The notes below the pieces were generated by a model. The model saw only the letters and a program-made list of their open reading frames with translations, was not told the origin of the DNA and did not search any database. Of a stretch of DNA of 64,000 nucleotides, positions 36,600 to 44,857 are shown piece by piece. Origin of the DNA: an uncultured Clostridia bacterium. Its GTDB lineage: Bacteria; Bacillota; Clostridia; TANB77; CAG-508. A program made the position numbers and the translations under genes. Numbering within the stretch: position 1 is the stretch's first letter; each line of letters opens with the position of its first letter. The stretch covers positions 1 to 64,000 of the forward strand of contig CANRNR010000009.1 in assembly GCA_947632035.1 (NCBI GenBank), given 5' to 3'.

Positions 36600-37091
36600 A
36601 TGTTAAGTATAATTGTAGCAGTAGCTAAAAATAATGTTATCGGAAAAGATAATAAACTAATTTGGCATATACCAGCGGACTTAAAGCATTTTAAAGACAT
36701 AACATCAGGTCATACAATAATTATGGGAAGAAAAACATTTGAATCATTAGGAAGAGTATTACCAAATAGAAAACATGTTATATTATGTAATGACATGGAA
36801 TTAAACATCGAAAATGAAAATGTAGAAGTATTAGAAGATGTTAGTATGGTTAAGAAGTATGCTGATTCTGAAGAAGAAAATTTTGTAATAGGTGGAGCAA
36901 CTATTTATAGATTACTAATGCCTTATGCAGATAAGTTATATATTACACATATAAATCAAGAATTTGATGGAGATGTTACATTCCCTGAAATAAGCAAAGA
37001 CGAATGGAAAGTTGTGTCAAGAGAAAAAGGCATAACAGATGATCAAAATCCATACGATTATGAATTTGTAAATTATGAAAGAATTAAATAA
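36600..37091 (+). CDS. folA: Dihydrofolate reductase
   Basis: Reduces dihydrofolate produced by ThyA. The 163 residues carry IVAVAKNNVIGKDNKLIWHIPADLKHF (split over residues 4-30) with the catalytic aspartate in PADLKHFK, the NADPH motif GRKTFESLGRVLPNRKH, and VIGGATIYRLLMPYAD near 100-115. AAGGAGAATT precedes the start. It is the second gene of a thyA-folA unit that ends in the hairpin at 37157-37193. Confidence 0.96.
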   Translation: MLSIIVAVAKNNVIGKDNKLIWHIPADLKHFKDITSGHTIIMGRKTFESLGRVLPNRKHVILCNDMELNIENENVEVLEDVSMVKKYADSEEENFVIGGATIYRLLMPYADKLYITHINQEFDGDVTFPEISKDEWKVVSREKGITDDQNPYDYEFVNYERIK

Positions 37092-37156
37092 CAAACTTGA
37101 AGATATATTAAAATAAAATTATAATTTTTTTAAATATGCTAAGTATATAAAAAACA

Positions 37157-37193
37157 AATGAGCTTTCTTTATATGAACTTTAGAAAGCTCATT
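37157..37193 (+). terminator. folA terminator-like hairpin
   Basis: AATGAGCTTTCT / AGAAAGCTCATT with a 13-base loop; the following T-tract is weak (ATCTATTATCTT). Confidence 0.6.
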
Positions 37194-37268
37194 ATCTATT
37201 ATCTTGGAAAAATTGTATATAATTATAAAGACTATATTTATTTAATTACTAACCAATATTATTATTAA

Positions 37269-37853
37269 TTAAACAGAATATACATTTTTATAAATTTCAT
37301 AATTTGGCATATATTTTTTTATCATTTGCCAAAAACCTTTTGCATGGATCTTATATTTTAAATGACAAAATTCATGTAGAACAATATATTCAATAGCATT
37401 TCTATCATATTTTACAATATCAGGACTAAAAGTAATTTCTTTTTTAGTAGCATTGCATGAAGAAATAGCCATATCTTTTAATCTTTTTATTTCAAAATCT
37501 TCTGGTGCAAAGCCAACCATTAATCTTACCTTTTCCATGGCTCTTTCTATTTCTTGCTCTGCTATTTTATCATAGAATTTTTCCGTCAAAGTATTTAAAA
37601 TAAGATTAATATCCATTTTCTTATATTTATTAGGAAGAATTACAACTATATGATGATTTTCTAACTCAATAGAAGGAACTTTTGTATTTGAATAAAAGAA
37701 ATAAACTTGATATAGTTTGCCTAAAATATAAATTGTGTTTTTAGATGTTGTTATATTATTTTTCTTTTTTAATTCTTTTCCGAAGTTAAATACTTTTTTT
37801 CTTCTACCCATAGTTTGAATTGCTACTGCACTATTGCTTTTTACTATATTCAT
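37269..37853 (-). CDS. YgjP-like/M48 zinc metallopeptidase
   Basis: A 194-residue protein with the DUF45/YgjP plan. The zinc motif LHEFCHLKYKIHAKGFW is near residues 150-166, with HEFCH as the HExxH core and a following H and F-W of the third-ligand region. The start is ATG 37853 after GGAGGT (37860-37866); the longer frame to 37934 lacks a binding site. Cellular target unknown. It is convergent with folA. Confidence 0.82.
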   Translation of the reverse strand: MNIVKSNSAVAIQTMGRRKKVFNFGKELKKKNNITTSKNTIYILGKLYQVYFFYSNTKVPSIELENHHIVVILPNKYKKMDINLILNTLTEKFYDKIAEQEIERAMEKVRLMVGFAPEDFEIKRLKDMAISSCNATKKEITFSPDIVKYDRNAIEYIVLHEFCHLKYKIHAKGFWQMIKKYMPNYEIYKNVYSV

Positions 37854-38103
37854 ATTATAATACCTCCTAACAAAATAAATGTTTACCAAATCAATGTTCG
37901 TATATAATATACAAAAGTTTGTTCGTTTTGTCAAGCGGTTTTTGAAAAAATAATAAAAAATTTTTAAAAATGTAAAAACATCAAGTGAAAATTAAATGCA
38001 ATTTTGCATGAGTCAGATGAAATTTGTACGATTATATATATATAAGCAAACAAAGGAATTAAACAAAAAAATAACCCAAAAACCAAAAAAATCACTAAAA
38101 CAC

Positions 38104-38165
38104 TTGACAAATCGAAAAAAATAGTGTAAAGTATATTAGCATTACAAAAATGCTAATATTTTTTT
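38104..38165 (+). promoter_or_regulatory. Promoter and early terminator-like hairpin before ylxM-ffh
   Basis: TTGACA (38104-38109), a 17-base spacer and TAAAGT (38127-38132). A hairpin ATTAGCATT / AATGCTAAT (38135-38157) with a seven-T run starts almost at the transcription start. This is an intrinsic terminator in leader position, so attenuation of the operon is likely. Confidence 0.6.
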
Positions 38166-38206
38166 GTGCAAAATATTACTTACTAAAAATAGGGAGTGAT
38201 GAAAAG

Positions 38207-38554
38207 TTGGAAAAAAATATACAAGTTAGTATGTTATGCCAAATATATGGAAAAATGCTAACAAAAAAGCAATATGAATTTATAAACGACTATTACAACA
38301 ATGACTTATCACTTTCTGAAATTGCCGAGAATAACAATATTACAAGGCAAGCAGTAAGAGATATTATCAAGAAGGGAGAGAGTAAACTTTTCGAATTAGA
38401 AGAAAAGCTAGCATTTATGGAAAGAACATTAAAACAAGATAAACAACTTCAAGAAATTTTGCAAGAATTAAGCAAAATAGAAGATACATCTTCTGACAAA
38501 AAGATTGCAAAAATTTTAGAACATGTATGCCAAGAATTAAGTTGTTTAGCTTAA
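38207..38554 (+). CDS. ylxM: YlxM-family DNA-binding protein
   Basis: A 115-residue helix-turn-helix protein of the UPF0122/YlxM family, usually encoded just before ffh and thought to relate to the signal recognition particle pathway. The region 4-like helix-turn-helix is LSLSEIAENNNITRQAVRDII near 34-54. I start at TTG 38207 after AGGGAG; the ATG at 38150 lies inside the leader hairpin and adds unrelated hydrophobic residues. A weakly conserved C-terminal helix follows. Confidence 0.88.
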   Translation: MEKNIQVSMLCQIYGKMLTKKQYEFINDYYNNDLSLSEIAENNNITRQAVRDIIKKGESKLFELEEKLAFMERTLKQDKQLQEILQELSKIEDTSSDKKIAKILEHVCQELSCLA

Positions 38555-38690
38555 AAAATCAAATCATGGTCCTATACTTGAAATTAATGAAGCAATATAA
38601 ATAGTAATATACGAACTAACATATATACAAAATTGCTCAATAATTATTATAGGTACAAGGACTAATCTTAAGAGAAAAAGAGGTGCTTAA

Positions 38691-40046
38691 ATGGCTTTTG
38701 AAGGTTTAAGTTCAAAACTCCAAGATATTACAAGAAGATTAAGAGGAAAAGCAAGAATTACAGAATCAGATTTAAAAGATATGTTAAGAGAAGTAAAACT
38801 TGCTTTACTAGAAGCAGATGTTAACTATTTAATAGTAAAAGAATTTATAGCTCAGGTTCAAGAAAAAGCTTTAGGTCAAGATGTTTTAAAATCATTAACA
38901 CCAGGCCAACAAGTTGTTAAAGTTGTAAAAGACGAGCTAGTAGAGCTTTTAGGTGGAACAGAAAGTAAAATAAACTTTACACCAAACCCTCCAACAGTTA
39001 TTATGTTAGTAGGTTTGCAAGGTTCAGGAAAAACTACAACAGCAGGTAAAATTGCTAATCTTCTTAGAAAACAAGGTAAAAAGCCATTATTAGTAGCTTG
39101 TGACATATATAGGCCAGCAGCAATTAAGCAATTACAAGTAGTAGGCGCACAGCTTAACATTCCAGTATTTAGCAATGAACAATCTAAAGATGTTGTACAT
39201 ATTGCAAAACAAGCAATGTCAGTAGCAATGAGCAAATTAAATGATGTTGTAATTCTAGATACTGCAGGTCGTTTGCATATTGATGAAGAGTTAATGCAAG
39301 AACTAAAAAATATTAAAAAAGATGTGAAACCACATGAAATATTATTAGTAGTAGATAGCATGACAGGTCAAGATGCTGTAAATGTTGCAAAATCTTTTAA
39401 TGAAAATTTAGGAATTGACGGCGTTGTACTTACCAAATTAGATGGCGACACTCGTGGTGGTGCAGCTTTATCTGTTAAAAAAGTAACTGGAAGACCAATA
39501 AAGTTTGCAGCAACTGGTGAAAAGCTAAGTGATATTGAAGTATTTTATCCAGAAAGAATGGCACAAAGAATTCTAGGTATGGGTGATGTATTATCAATTA
39601 TCGAAAAAGCAGAAGAAACTTTTGATTTAGAAGAAGCAGAAAAATTAGAAAAACAGTTAAATAAGAAAAAAGAATTAGATTTAGATGATTATTTAGCACA
39701 ATTAAAACAAATTAAAAAAATGGGTTCTTTTTCTTCTATATTAAAAATGATACCAGGAATGAACCAGTTAAAAGATGTTAAAGTTGACGATAAAGAATTT
39801 GTTAGAATAGAAGCAATGATTTGCTCTATGACAAAGGAGGAAAGAAAAAATCCTCGTATATTAAATGGTAACAGACGAGTTCGTATTGCTAAAGGAAGTG
39901 GTACAACTGTACAAGAAATTAATAAGTTTATGAAATCCTTTGAAATGACTCAGAAAATGATGAAGCAAATGCAAAACAATAAAGGTGGTATGAAAAAGCT
40001 AATGAATAGCTTGGATTCAAAAGACCTTAAAGGTTTGTTAAAATAA
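38691..40046 (+). CDS. ffh: Signal recognition particle protein Ffh
   Basis: A GTPase that targets nascent membrane proteins to FtsY. The 451 residues show the N domain, the G domain with GLQGSGKTTTAGKIA near 107-121, DTAGRLHIDEELM near 188-200 and TKLDGDTRGGAALS near 246-259, then the methionine-rich M domain (MKSFEMTQKMMKQMQ near the end). AGAGGTG precedes ATG 38691. It is followed by rpsP in the usual ylxM-ffh-rpsP order. Confidence 0.97.
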   Translation: MAFEGLSSKLQDITRRLRGKARITESDLKDMLREVKLALLEADVNYLIVKEFIAQVQEKALGQDVLKSLTPGQQVVKVVKDELVELLGGTESKINFTPNPPTVIMLVGLQGSGKTTTAGKIANLLRKQGKKPLLVACDIYRPAAIKQLQVVGAQLNIPVFSNEQSKDVVHIAKQAMSVAMSKLNDVVILDTAGRLHIDEELMQELKNIKKDVKPHEILLVVDSMTGQDAVNVAKSFNENLGIDGVVLTKLDGDTRGGAALSVKKVTGRPIKFAATGEKLSDIEVFYPERMAQRILGMGDVLSIIEKAEETFDLEEAEKLEKQLNKKKELDLDDYLAQLKQIKKMGSFSSILKMIPGMNQLKDVKVDDKEFVRIEAMICSMTKEERKNPRILNGNRRVRIAKGSGTTVQEINKFMKSFEMTQKMMKQMQNNKGGMKKLMNSLDSKDLKGLLK

Positions 40047-40208
40047 ATTTACAAATGTAATACAAATTATTTAGCTTATATTCAAAGCTAATAATTAGAG
40101 TATTAAATGTTTAATCAAGTTTTTAATTTTTTAATTTTATATAAATAAGCTGAAAAGTTAGATTCACTTTAACTTTAAGCTAACTTAGAAAATTCAGGGG
40201 GTGAAATT

Positions 40209-40448
40209 ATGGTAAAAATTAGATTACAAAGACAAGGTGCTAAAAAAGCTCCATTCTATCACATAGTAGTTGCAGATTCTAGAAGAGCAAGAGATGGAAA
40301 AATCATTGAAAAAATTGGTTCTTATGATCCAATGACAGAACCTTCAACAATCGTAATTGATAATGAAAAATTTGCTGCATGGGTAAAAAACGGTGCAAAA
40401 CCAACAGATTCTGTAAAATCATTAGTAGAAAGAGTAAATAAAAAATAA
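40209..40448 (+). CDS. rpsP: 30S ribosomal protein S16
   Basis: A small 79-residue ribosomal protein of the 30S body. The signature [20 protein letters not shown] opens the protein, followed by [25 protein letters not shown] precedes ATG 40209. The 162-base gap from ffh has no clear promoter. Confidence 0.97.
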   Translation: MVKIRLQRQGAKKAPFYHIVVADSRRARDGKIIEKIGSYDPMTEPSTIVIDNEKFAAWVKNGAKPTDSVKSLVERVNKK

Positions 40449-40527
40449 TAAAACTCTTAAAACAAATGTGATTAAGTATTAAATAATTAAGTAAAGATTA
40501 TTTAAGTACTATTAGAAAGGTAAAAAG

Positions 40528-40758
40528 ATGAAAGAAATTTTAGAAACTATTATCTTAAATCTAGTAGAAAACAAAAATGATGTAACAATTACATCTAAAG
40601 AAGATGAACACCAAATTACTTTTGAAGTAAAAGTAGCAGATGGTGACATGGGTAGAGTAATTGGAAAACAAGGTAGAGTTGCAAAATCAATTCGTACAAT
40701 TATGAAATCCTTAGCTTCTAAAGAACATAAAAGAGTAGTTGTTGAGTTTTTAGATTAG
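40528..40758 (+). CDS. khpA: KH-domain RNA-binding protein KhpA (YlqC)
   Basis: A 76-residue single KH domain. The GxxG loop reads VIGKQGRVAKSIRTIM near 43-58. In Firmicutes it pairs with KhpB (Jag), binds RNA and affects cell division and wall growth; the partner is not in this window. It lies in its conserved place between rpsP and rimM, with AGAAAGG before ATG 40528 and ten bases to rimM. Confidence 0.92.
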   Translation: MKEILETIILNLVENKNDVTITSKEDEHQITFEVKVADGDMGRVIGKQGRVAKSIRTIMKSLASKEHKRVVVEFLD

Positions 40759-40768
40759 AGGAAAATAC

Positions 40769-41278
40769 ATGAAACAAGAATATTTTGAAATTGGTCAAAT
40801 TGTAAATCATTTTGGAATAAAAGGAATGGTTAAAGTAAATCCATTTACAGATGATATATCACAATTTGAAACTTTAAAAAAACTTCTTTTAGAAAAAGAT
40901 GGAAAGCTAATAGAAATTGAAGTAGAAGAAACAAAGTACAGTAAAAATCAAGTTCTATTGAAGTTAAAAGGAATTGATACAATAGAAGAAGCAGAAAAGT
41001 ATAGAGGTTCTTACTTAAAAATAGCAAGAAAAGATGCAAGAAAGCTTCCAGAAGGTACTTATTTCATAGCAGACTTAATTGGCTTACCTGTCTATACAGA
41101 AGAAGGCATATTACTTGGAAATGTAGATGATATTTATAACTCAGGGGCAAACGACATTTATGTAGTAAAAGATTCACTTGGCAAACAAATTTTATTGCCA
41201 GCAACAAAAGAGGTTATCAAACAAGTTGATATAGAAAACGAGAAAATAGTTGTTCATTTATTAAAAGGATTAGTTTAA
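40769..41278 (+). CDS. rimM: 16S rRNA processing protein RimM
   Basis: Assists maturation of the 30S head by binding S19. The 169 residues have the RimM N-domain (IGQIVNHFGIKGMVKVNPFTD) and the PRC barrel (YFIADLIGLPVYTEEG near 93-108 and LLPATKEVIKQVDIENEKI near the end). It is ten bases after khpA and 21 before trmD, inside the ribosomal operon. Confidence 0.95.
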   Translation: MKQEYFEIGQIVNHFGIKGMVKVNPFTDDISQFETLKKLLLEKDGKLIEIEVEETKYSKNQVLLKLKGIDTIEEAEKYRGSYLKIARKDARKLPEGTYFIADLIGLPVYTEEGILLGNVDDIYNSGANDIYVVKDSLGKQILLPATKEVIKQVDIENEKIVVHLLKGLV

Positions 41279-41299
41279 AAATTTAGAAGGGAAAATATA

Positions 41300-41965
41300 A
41301 TGAAGTTTGATATATTAACTCTTTTCCCAGAAATGTTTGAGCCAGTAAAACAAAGTATTATTGGTAGGGCTACTGAAAAAGAGTTATTGGAAATAAATTT
41401 AATAAATATAAGAGATTTTTCCAAAGACAAGCATAAAAAAGTAGATGACACACCTTATGGTGGAGGGGCAGGAATGGTAATGATGCCAGATGTTGTATAT
41501 GATGCCTATAATTCTATTTTAGATAAGGAAAAAGCCAAAGTTATTTATTTATCTCCACAAGGAAAAGTATTAAACCAGAAAAAAGTTGTAGAATTTTCTA
41601 AACAAGAACACATCATTTTATTATGTGGACATTATGAAGGAATAGACCAAAGAGTATTAGATGAAATAGTAGATGAAGAAATATCAATAGGTGATTATGT
41701 GTTAACAGGTGGAGAGCTTCCAGCAATGGTGCTTATAGATTCTGTAAGTAGATATGTAGAAGGTGTTTTAAAAGAAGACTCAACAAAAGAAGAATCTTTT
41801 ACAAATAACCTTTTGGAATACCCACAATACACAAGACCAGAGGTATTTCACGGAAAAAGTGTACCAGAAGTTTTACTATCTGGACATCATGAAAATATAA
41901 AAAAATGGAGAGAAGAAAAGTCCATTGAAATAACAGAAAAGAAAAGACCAGATTTATTAAAATAA
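41300..41965 (+). CDS. trmD: tRNA (guanine-N1)-methyltransferase TrmD
   Basis: Methylates G37 of tRNAs that have G36, a modification that prevents +1 frameshifting. The 221 residues carry the deep-trefoil knot SAM site ([16 protein letters not shown] near 112-127, [15 protein letters not shown] near 133-147) and [15 protein letters not shown] near 51-65. It matters for this window because the tRNA-Gly at 30271-30344 has C36-G37 and so should escape TrmD. AGAAGGG precedes ATG 41300. Confidence 0.97.
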   Translation: MKFDILTLFPEMFEPVKQSIIGRATEKELLEINLINIRDFSKDKHKKVDDTPYGGGAGMVMMPDVVYDAYNSILDKEKAKVIYLSPQGKVLNQKKVVEFSKQEHIILLCGHYEGIDQRVLDEIVDEEISIGDYVLTGGELPAMVLIDSVSRYVEGVLKEDSTKEESFTNNLLEYPQYTRPEVFHGKSVPEVLLSGHHENIKKWREEKSIEITEKKRPDLLK

Positions 41966-41993
41966 AAAATTAAGAAAGGAGGATATTCAAGAT

Positions 41994-42707
41994 ATGGATA
42001 TCATAAAATCAATTGAACACGAACAATTAAAAAACAAGATACCTAATTTAAAAATTGGTGATACTGTTAGAGTACATCAAAAAATTAAAGAAGGTAATAG
42101 AGAAAGAATTCAAGTTTTTGAAGGAATTATTATTAAAAAACAAAACGGAGGAGTTAACGAAACTTTTACAGTAAGAAAAATTTCTTATGGTGTAGGTGTT
42201 GAAAAAACATTCTTAGTACATTCACCATTAGTAGAAAAAGTAGAAGTTGTAAGAGTTGGTAAAGCAAGAAGAGCAAAACTATTCTATTTAAGAGATAGAG
42301 TTGGTAAAGCTGCTAAGACTAGAGAAAATGTATTAGCTAGAATTGAAAACGAAGAGCTTACAATTAAAGAAGATTTAGCAGAAGAACCAGCAGTAGAAGA
42401 AGCTCCAGCTCAAGAAGTTACTGAAACAGCTGAAGCAGTTGCTGAAGCACCAGTTGCAGAAGAAGTAGTAGCTGAAGAACCTGTTAAAGAAGAAAAAGTA
42501 GCAGAGAAAGCTCCTAAAGCAGAAGTTGCAACTGAAGAAGTTAAGGAAGAAGCAAAAGTAGAAGAACCAAAAACTGAATCTGCTCCAGAAGAAGCACCAG
42601 CAGTTGAAACAGAAAAAACAACTGTTCAAGAAACTGTTGATACTGTAAAAGAAGAAAAAGTTGAAGATGTTAAAGAAGAACCAGTAGACGATAAGAAAGC
42701 TGAATAA
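41994..42707 (+). CDS. rplS: 50S ribosomal protein L19 with a long acidic C-terminal extension
   Basis: L19 sits at the 30S-50S interface. Residues 1-115 are a normal L19 ([52 protein letters not shown]). Residues 116-237 are an added low-complexity tail of E, A, V, K and P (repeats like [13 protein letters not shown] and [14 protein letters not shown]), which doubles the usual length. AAAGGAGG precedes the ATG. The tail is in frame and ends just before a terminator, so it is not an assembly accident. Confidence 0.95.
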   Translation: MDIIKSIEHEQLKNKIPNLKIGDTVRVHQKIKEGNRERIQVFEGIIIKKQNGGVNETFTVRKISYGVGVEKTFLVHSPLVEKVEVVRVGKARRAKLFYLRDRVGKAAKTRENVLARIENEELTIKEDLAEEPAVEEAPAQEVTETAEAVAEAPVAEEVVAEEPVKEEKVAEKAPKAEVATEEVKEEAKVEEPKTESAPEEAPAVETEKTTVQETVDTVKEEKVEDVKEEPVDDKKAE

Positions 42708-42716
42708 AACTAAGAT

Positions 42717-42747
42717 AACTTACGAACCCTTATAAGTTTCGTAAGTT
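42717..42747 (+). terminator. Terminator of the ylxM-rplS operon
   Basis: AACTTACGAA / TTCGTAAGTT followed by a T-run. Confidence 0.92.
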
Positions 42748-42766
42748 TTTTTATAAAAAGAAAAAA

Positions 42767-42798
42767 CACGAGTAATTGCAATTTAGCAATTACTCGTG
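42767..42798 (-). terminator. Terminator of the minus-strand gene at 42818
   Basis: A perfect 13-bp stem CACGAGTAATTGC / GCAATTACTCGTG; on the minus strand it is followed by TTTTTTCTTTTT. Confidence 0.9.
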
Positions 42799-42817
42799 AA
42801 ATTTTTAAGCTATTTTT

Positions 42818-43579
42818 TTACCAAAATTGTGAACAATCATTAATGTCACACCATTCTGCTAATTGCTGAACATTCTCTGACCTAAAATCATCATAAGTTT
42901 TATTTTCAATCTCATCATAATTAAAGGACTTATAAATTATTGCTTTGTAAATTTGATGAAGTTCTTCAATAGGATATTGTCTTTGACTATAAGTATCAAA
43001 TGCCCATTCGTTATTAACATAAAGAACATGCATTGTGAAATTCCTTCCATCATCATCTTCATCATCTTTTTCGGTAGAAAATTTCTTCATTGCAATAAAT
43101 TCTATATAACCCTTTTTTAGAGTTTTGAGAATGCTAAAACAAATTGAGTAACAGTAACCACAACATTTAGAACTTGAAACAAATTCATATAATTCTGGGT
43201 CTTTATTCTTTATTGTTTTAAAGTCTTTTCGTGATAAGGCTTTACCTTTTATGGTGCATACCCAAAAATATACTTTTTCAGCAATAAGAATTGTACATAC
43301 AAATAAAGATTCATAAAAGAAATTCAAAATAAGTACAACTCCGAGCAATGTAACAAGCAAGAATGTAGCAATAGATAATAGTGTCCTTAAGGTGAATTCT
43401 ACCTCCTCACATAAATCAATTATTAATATAGGAATCACTGGGAGCAAAAATATAACTACCCATATCATCAAACATAATAATATGACTATGTGTTTCCAAT
43501 AGTTTAACCGCAGAAACATATCCTGTGTCTCTTGGTCAGCATCTTTATAAAATGTTTTTAGAATAAAATGCCTAATCAT
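42818..43579 (-). CDS. Membrane protein of unknown function, probably acquired
   Basis: I do not recognise this 253-residue protein. Two or three membrane segments lie near 30-52 (HIVILLCLMIWVVIFLLPVIPILII) and 68-95 (LLSIATFLLVTLLGVVLILNFFYESLFV). A cytoplasmic cysteine-containing domain follows (SSKCCGYCYSICFSILK), then an acidic stretch and a soluble C-terminus. Codon 24 is CGG (minus strand, 43505-43507 region) and must be read as a normal triplet, because a shift gives a stop at once. Codon use is less A-biased than in its neighbours. It stands alone beside a toxin-antitoxin module, consistent with lateral transfer. Confidence 0.75.
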   Translation of the reverse strand: MIRHFILKTFYKDADQETQDMFLRLNYWKHIVILLCLMIWVVIFLLPVIPILIIDLCEEVEFTLRTLLSIATFLLVTLLGVVLILNFFYESLFVCTILIAEKVYFWVCTIKGKALSRKDFKTIKNKDPELYEFVSSSKCCGYCYSICFSILKTLKKGYIEFIAMKKFSTEKDDEDDDGRNFTMHVLYVNNEWAFDTYSQRQYPIEELHQIYKAIIYKSFNYDEIENKTYDDFRSENVQQLAEWCDINDCSQFW

Positions 43580-43688
43580 TTTTTATCAACCTTTCTGTAT
43601 TAGAATTAAAAGTTTACATAAGTTATTATAACACATAATAATTGTATTTGCAATAATTTTGTTCTTAATGGACAGAAACAGAATTTGA

Positions 43689-43721
43689 AACTTTTAGGTT
43701 CCAAATTGGAACCTAAAAGTT
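43689..43721. promoter_or_regulatory. 33-bp perfect palindrome upstream of the HEPN/MNT pair
   Basis: AACTTTTAGGTTCCAA, one base, then its exact complement. It lies between divergent genes, about 60 bases before a TATAAT (43782-43787). No T-run follows. It could be an operator for autoregulation of the module or a recombination relic. Confidence 0.5.
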
Positions 43722-43817
43722 ATAGATTTATGAGAATAAAAAATATATAAATAATATATAGTAAAATTTTAACTTTAATGGTATAATAATAATGTAAAGA
43801 AAAAGAAAGGAAAATTT

Positions 43818-44216
43818 ATGGATAATATAGATTTAATGAATTTTTGGATAACAAGTGCTAACGAAGATTATGATACAATGTTATATATGAAAGCTGGCAA
43901 AAAAAATACATGGTGTTTGTTTATGGGACAAATGGTAATTGAAAAATTGTTAAAAGCTTTATATGCAAAAAACAATATTACAGAACCATATGCTCCGAAA
44001 AGTCATGCTTTATTGTATTTAGCGCAAAAAATTAATTTAACAGTAACAGAAACACAAAAACTTTACTTAAATGAAATAACAAGATTTAATTTAAATTCAA
44101 GATATGATGATTACAAAAGAGAATTTTCAAGTAAATGTACTGATAAATATACAGAAGAACAAATTAATAAAATTGAGGAGGTAAAAAAATGGCTAGAGAA
44201 TCTACTAAAAGAATAA
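43818..44216 (+). CDS. HEPN-domain protein (toxin-side partner of an MNT/HEPN module)
   Basis: A 132-residue helical protein of the HEPN family. The typical ANEDYDTMLYMKAGKKNTW and MVIEKLLKALYAKN helices are followed by KSHALLYLA and FNLNSRYDDYKREF. Paired with a downstream MNT nucleotidyltransferase it forms a type VII toxin-antitoxin module, where HEPN is an RNase toxin and MNT inactivates it by adding AMP. The RX4-6H active site of well-studied members is not obvious here, so it may be weakly active. The next gene starts inside its 3' end (28-base overlap). Confidence 0.85.
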   Translation: MDNIDLMNFWITSANEDYDTMLYMKAGKKNTWCLFMGQMVIEKLLKALYAKNNITEPYAPKSHALLYLAQKINLTVTETQKLYLNEITRFNLNSRYDDYKREFSSKCTDKYTEEQINKIEEVKKWLENLLKE

Positions 44217-44539
44217 AAACAATGAAAGAAATTAGCTCAGAAATAAGTGATATAGTAAATAAATATATTGAGATTGTAGTTAAAAATTATGATGTAGTTG
44301 CTATAATTTTATTTGGTTCATATGCAAAAGGAACTCAAAGAGAAGATAGTGATATAGACATTGCTGTAATTACAGATGATATAAAGACAGATAAGTTCGA
44401 TGAAGAAGTTAACTTAATGCAATTAAGAAATGATATTGATTATAGAATAGAACCACATATTATTAGTGTTACTGACTATGAAAATGACGAAACGCCTTTT
44501 GTAATAGAGGTAAAAAATACAGGAATAAAAGTGGCATAG
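44189..44539 (+). CDS. MNT-type minimal nucleotidyltransferase (antitoxin)
   Basis: A 116-residue Pol-beta-like nucleotidyltransferase. The GSYAKG motif (near 43-48) and the following SDIDIAV carry the two catalytic aspartates, and a third acidic residue is in YRIEPHI. It starts at ATG 44189 after GAGGAGG, which lies inside the upstream HEPN gene, so the two are translationally coupled. Expected to AMPylate the HEPN partner (knowledge of the family). There are no CGG codons. Confidence 0.88.
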   Translation: MARESTKRIKTMKEISSEISDIVNKYIEIVVKNYDVVAIILFGSYAKGTQREDSDIDIAVITDDIKTDKFDEEVNLMQLRNDIDYRIEPHIISVTDYENDETPFVIEVKNTGIKVA

Positions 44540-44640
44540 ATTATACTAAATTAGTTAAAATAATAAATTATAATATAATTTGCTTTAAATTGCAGTAAAA
44601 TATATCTAATAAAGCAGAATATTTAGAAAAGAGATTTTAT

Positions 44641-44736
44641 AGGCAGACAATTAAGATTGCTGTGGGAGGAACGAAAGTTCCAGTTAATTGCTATGGGAGG
44701 CAGCTAGTTAGAAATAATTAGTTGCCAGTTTTTTAT
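44641..44736 (+). ncRNA. Unassigned structured RNA candidate ending in a terminator
   Basis: Within the 44540-44857 gap a compact set of pairings is visible: CAATTAA / TTAATTG enclosing GGAAC-GAAA-GTTCC, two copies of GGGAGG, then a terminator hairpin GGCAGCTAGTTA-GAAA-TAATTAGTTGCC with a T-run. No ORF or known riboswitch motif fits. It could be a small RNA of the HEPN/MNT region or a leader. A second copy of a sequence similar to the MNT gene end (AGGAATAAAAGTAGCATGGATT) follows at about 44782-44803. Confidence 0.35.
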
Positions 44737-44823
44737 TTGATGAAAATATTAGTAATCAATTTATTCAAGAGGTAATACACATAGGAATAAAAGTAGCATG
44801 GATTATGAAATTTAAACGAGTAG

Positions 44824-44844
44824 AGAGCCCGAATTTCGAGCTCT
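44824..44844 (+). terminator. Terminator-like hairpin
   Basis: AGAGC / GCTCT with an inner CGA-TTT-CG pairing, followed by ATTACTTTTTTT on the plus strand. Confidence 0.6.
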
Positions 44845-44857
44845 ATTACTTTTTTTA

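Noticed and set aside
38876..39361. 161-codon minus-strand ORF inside ffh
   Set aside because: Shadow ORF opposite a conserved GTPase gene.
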